From NCBI GenBank assembly GCA_946886245.1, contig CAMPIF010000164.1, positions 1 through 8,490 on the forward strand: DNA of 8,490 nucleotides, in the 5' to 3' direction. A model generated the notes under the pieces. The model was not told the origin of the DNA. It saw nothing but the letters and a program-made list of their open reading frames with translations, and searched no databases. A program made the translations under genes and the position numbers. Positions 7,978 to 8,490 of the stretch are shown piece after piece. This DNA is from Ectopseudomonas composti (GTDB taxonomy: Bacteria > Pseudomonadota > Gammaproteobacteria > Pseudomonadales > Pseudomonadaceae). Every line of letters starts with the position of its first letter. The stretch's first letter is position 1.

Positions 7978-8036
7978 TAGCCCGGGTCGAATCCGCGAAT
8001 TGCAGGCGCATGCGTCCCGGATGGCATCCGGGCTAC
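7978..8036. repeat. Palindromic intergenic repeat (REP/BIME-like), likely bidirectional terminator
   Basis: TAGCCCGGGT (7978-7987) and ATCCGGGCTA (8026-8035) are inverted copies matching 9 of 10 bases. Inside the right half CCCGGAT (8016-8022) and ATCCGGG (8026-8032) make a perfect 7-bp hairpin with a three-base loop. The minus-strand reading GTAGCCCGGATGCCATCCGG is the form widely dispersed in Pseudomonas-type genomes, as recalled. It sits between two convergent genes, the usual place for such elements, where it can stabilise or end both transcripts. Confidence 0.65.
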
Positions 8037-8490
8037 GAGTGCGTCGGCCACTGATCGTTGACCAGAAAGAGTCGTTCGACCTCTCGCCAATCCCCGGCCT
8101 GATCCTCCTCCAGTCGTACCAGCAGTTGCGCCTGAGCCTCCGGGCGCAGCGTGGTCAGCCACTGCTCGAACATTTCATCACGCCAGAGCTCATCGGCATT
8201 GACCAGCGCCGGCGCCAGCCAGGCCAGTCTCGGCAGCGGCTGCCAGTGCGCGCCTGGCCTCGTCGCGGCGAAGTCACTCCAGTCGCGCTGATGCAGCCAG
8301 CGCCCCCGGCAGTGTTCGGGCGTGGCGCCGCGAGGCGGGGAGCAGTGGTCGGGCCAGGGATAGAACAGGTAGCCGCCGAGCCAGAAGGCGGATCGGGTTT
8401 CGCCCAGTTGCAGGTCGTTCAGCGCTCCCCGTGCCTCGCGGCGCGACGAGAGGGGTAATTGGTGCTGCGCGAGGTGGCTCAGTTTCAGAT
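8033..8490 (-). CDS. C-terminal part of a probable DUF1853-family protein
   Basis: A minus-strand frame is open from the window edge (first full codon at 8488) to a TAG at 8033-8035, giving the last 151 residues; the start lies outside. The visible part begins LKLSHLAQHQLPLS, then FWLGGYLFYPW (35-45), a His-Cys-Arg-Gly-Arg-Trp motif, a run ending LPRLAWLAPAL, and an acidic, Trp-containing C-terminus. The HQL-LS and GYLFYP motifs resemble DUF1853, an uncharacterised bacterial family of about 280-330 aa; this is from memory and not certain. Codon use is typical of the window. The stop codon lies inside the right arm of the palindromic repeat, so the repeat supplies the end of this gene. It converges with the CNB-rhodanese gene. 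Confidence 0.6.
   Translation of the reverse strand, partial: LKLSHLAQHQLPLSSRREARGALNDLQLGETRSAFWLGGYLFYPWPDHCSPPRGATPEHCRGRWLHQRDWSDFAATRPGAHWQPLPRLAWLAPALVNADELWRDEMFEQWLTTLRPEAQAQLLVRLEEDQAGDWREVERLFLVNDQWPTHS

Noticed and set aside
7781..8458. 225-codon plus-strand frame running through the repeat and the 3' region
   Set aside because: It overlaps the rhodanese domain in another frame, crosses a palindromic repeat, and lies antisense to the convincing DUF1853-like frame.

Overview
The window looks like chromosomal DNA from a Pseudomonas or close relative. It has high GC, strong G/C bias at third codon positions, Pseudomonas-like protein sequences, and a dispersed palindromic repeat whose arms read like the GTAGCCCGGAT elements common in that group. 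There are no tRNAs, rRNAs, insertion sequences, phage genes or CRISPR arrays. It is ordinary chromosome with two stretches of less familiar content.

Left part (1-2962). The N-terminal end of a membrane-anchored or exported protein, tentatively a nitrilase-superfamily hydrolase, reads leftward off the window. A 200-bp divergent control region separates it from fadH, a complete 677-aa 2,4-dienoyl-CoA reductase with all expected cofactor and catalytic motifs. The control region carries two copies of a 14-bp sequence placed 21 bp apart. A strong intrinsic terminator follows fadH, and only 35 bp later a small NTF2/SnoaL-like protein starts.

Middle (2963-4509). Convergent with the NTF2-like gene is an orphan TAXI-type periplasmic solute-binding protein. 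Its upstream region contains a near-consensus sigma-54 promoter (CTGGCACG-N4-CTGCT on the minus strand), two GTCNGACCAC repeats, and a palindrome at a distance suitable for an enhancer site. The rest of this 582-bp gap serves as leader for the rightward operon and holds an 11-bp-stem hairpin close to its first start codon.

Right part (4510-7953). Three closely packed genes run rightward as a probable operon: (1) a 455-aa coiled-coil protein with a Cys/His-rich C-terminus and no recognised function; (2) a PLP enzyme of the ACC deaminase/D-cysteine desulfhydrase family, whose active-site residues favour the desulfhydrase side; (3) a protein with two cyclic-nucleotide-binding folds fused to a C-terminal rhodanese. 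A desulfhydrase that would release sulfide next to a nucleotide-gated rhodanese suggests a sulfur-handling or sulfur-sensing role, which is inference. The operon ends in a palindromic repeat shared with the 3' end of a convergent gene, probably of the DUF1853 family, that runs off the right edge.
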